Shown here: positions 7,601-7,676 of the stretch, in pieces
Numbering within the stretch: the first letter of the stretch is position 1
Layout of the letters: each line of letters begins with the position of its first letter
NCBI GenBank assembly: GCA_030619585.1
Contig: JAUXBD010000053.1
Coordinates: forward strand, 1-7,676
Direction of reading: 5' to 3'
Origin: Desulfobacteraceae bacterium
GTDB taxonomy: Bacteria > Desulfobacterota > Desulfobacteria > Desulfobacterales > SURF-7
DNA: 7,676 nucleotides
Notes under the pieces: generated by a model
Told to the model about the DNA's origin: nothing
What the model saw: only the letters and a program-made list of their open reading frames with translations
The model's database searches: none
Made by a program: the position numbers and the translations under genes

Positions 7601-7676
7601 ACATCATTGTTTTTGACACCGAGGTTTATTCCAACACCGGCGGTCAATCCGCAAAAGCCACACCCACCGGGTCAAT
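4651..7676 (+). CDS. nifJ: Pyruvate:ferredoxin (flavodoxin) oxidoreductase, 3' partial
   Basis: This enzyme reversibly cleaves pyruvate with CoA to acetyl-CoA and CO2, passing two electrons to ferredoxin. The frame stays open to the window edge, giving 1008 residues of a family usually near 1170-1230. Landmarks sit at or near the Desulfovibrio africanus numbering. Domain I has T31 (YPITPST), the thiamine-activating E64 (QSEAGAA) and substrate-binding R114 (HATARA). The CoA-domain region contains FWGLGADGTVGANKSAIKII. The ferredoxin domain carries two CxxCxxCxxxCP motifs, C687/C690/C693/C697 and C743/C746/C749/C753. Three ligands of the proximal cluster are C810, C813 (GACAGCGETPY) and C838 (NATGCTSIWGG). 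The thiamine pyrophosphate motif runs from GDGAAYD (961-967) to EVYSNTGGQ (991-999). The fourth proximal cysteine and any C-terminal protective extension lie beyond the window. AAAGGAG at 4637-4643, seven bases upstream, supports the start. All subunits of the split form are fused here. It probably acts in pyruvate oxidation or, in autotrophs, pyruvate synthesis; direction cannot be read from sequence. Confidence 0.97.
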   Translation, partial: MTKTMKTIDGNEAVAHVAYAMSDASNLYPITPSTPIGETADEWAAGGRKNIFGQSVLIRQLQSEAGAAAAVHGSLAAGSLTSTFTASQGLLLMIPSMYKMSGELLPGVIHATARAISSHALSIFGDHQDVMAVRQTGFSMLFSASVQEAMDIGLVAHLAAIDASVPFIHSLDAFRTSHEIQKVELIDYDDIKKIVNWDAIAKFRAKSANPERPECRGTAQNPDIYFQGLEVRNPYYDKVPAIVEANMKKLEDITGRKYGLFDYVGDPDAQNVIIAMGSSCETIEEVVNHMTANGEKVGLVKVRLFRPFSAKHLLAAIPDSAKSVCVLDRTKEPGSLGEPLYLDVCGACMEQGRTVKVTGGRYGMGSKEFNPAMVKAVYDNMSAAAPKNHFTVGITDDVTNISLEVAKKFDVAPPGTVQCMFWGLGADGTVGANKSAIKIIGDNTDMYAQAYFAYDSKKSGGVTMSHLRFGKTPIQSTYLIDSADYVACHKSNYVDIYDMLGVLKEGGTFLLNSNWSTEDMENELPADIRRTIAEKKLKFYNIDAVQIAGEVGLGGRINMIMQTAFFKLANVIPVDDAIDYLKDQVKKLFGKKGDKIVNMNISAIDNSLEYLEEVKYPESWAQASDSDSSAKDEPEFVTNVMNPMTAQQGDKLPVSAFTPDGIFPLSTTQYEKRGVAINTPEWIKENCIQCNQCAFVCPHASIRPVLLTEDEVKNAPEGFETIEAKGKEFAGYNFRIQVYPLDCQGCGSCANVCPAKQKALVMKPLATQTELQVPNQEYFAKLPVRGDLAKRNTVKGSQFSQPLMEFSGACAGCGETPYAKLITQLFGERMVIGNATGCTSIWGGSAPAVPYCVNHEGFGPTWGSSLFEDPGEFTYGMLLGHKQQRLKMADLAKEAIATDVSQDIKDALAGWIDNMNNAEGSKDFGDKLKELLPSQTGDKLLSEINSMSKLFTKKSYWVFLGDGAAYDIAFGGIDHVLASGEDINIIVFDTEVYSNTGGQSAKATPTGS

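Noticed and set aside
7272..7619. Minus-strand open frame of 115 codons within the oxidoreductase gene
   Set aside because: It is a shadow of the thiamine-binding domain coding sequence and has no family resemblance. The same holds for the other antisense frames at 4833-5069, 5158-5717, 5781-5987 and 6387-6747.

Overview
The window looks like chromosomal DNA from an anaerobic, AT-leaning bacterium. It is most plausibly a sulfate-reducing deltaproteobacterium (Desulfobacterota, Desulfobacterales-like). This is inferred from a single-chain pyruvate:ferredoxin oxidoreductase whose key residues fall at nearly the same positions as in the Desulfovibrio africanus enzyme, an oxygen-sensitive class I [4Fe-4S] fumarase, and a ClpX-like ATPase with an unusual C-terminal tail. 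All confident genes are on the + strand.

Region 1 (1-2010) is a probable two-gene transcription unit. It starts inside a ClpX-family AAA+ unfoldase that runs in from the left. The unfoldase keeps the ClpP-docking IGF tripeptide, the arginine finger and sensor 2, but carries about 170 extra C-terminal residues that seem to include a second, degenerate lid domain. Fifteen bases later comes hemB (porphobilinogen synthase) with a complete cysteine zinc site and both active-site lysines.

Region 2 (2011-2455) has no intact gene but is not featureless. It holds a long imperfect inverted repeat just after hemB, then a minus-strand remnant encoding the last ~25 residues of a GGDEF (diguanylate cyclase) domain, then an AT-rich stretch that may be a dispersed repeat. 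Region 3 (2456-2818) encodes a small stand-alone PilZ-type protein, a likely c-di-GMP receptor.

Region 4 (2899-7676) holds two central-carbon enzymes: class I fumarase and the first 1008 residues of pyruvate:ferredoxin oxidoreductase, cut by the window end. A compact hairpin lies between them. Together they fit an anaerobic carbon network in which pyruvate and acetyl-CoA/CO2 interconvert with ferredoxin and C4 acids pass through fumarate and malate. The tetrapyrrole gene would supply haem or sirohaem for cytochromes and sulfite reductase.

No clearly new multi-gene system is visible. The most unusual items are the extended ClpX-like protein and the decayed intergenic region between hemB and the PilZ gene. 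No tRNA, rRNA, CRISPR array or intact insertion sequence was seen.
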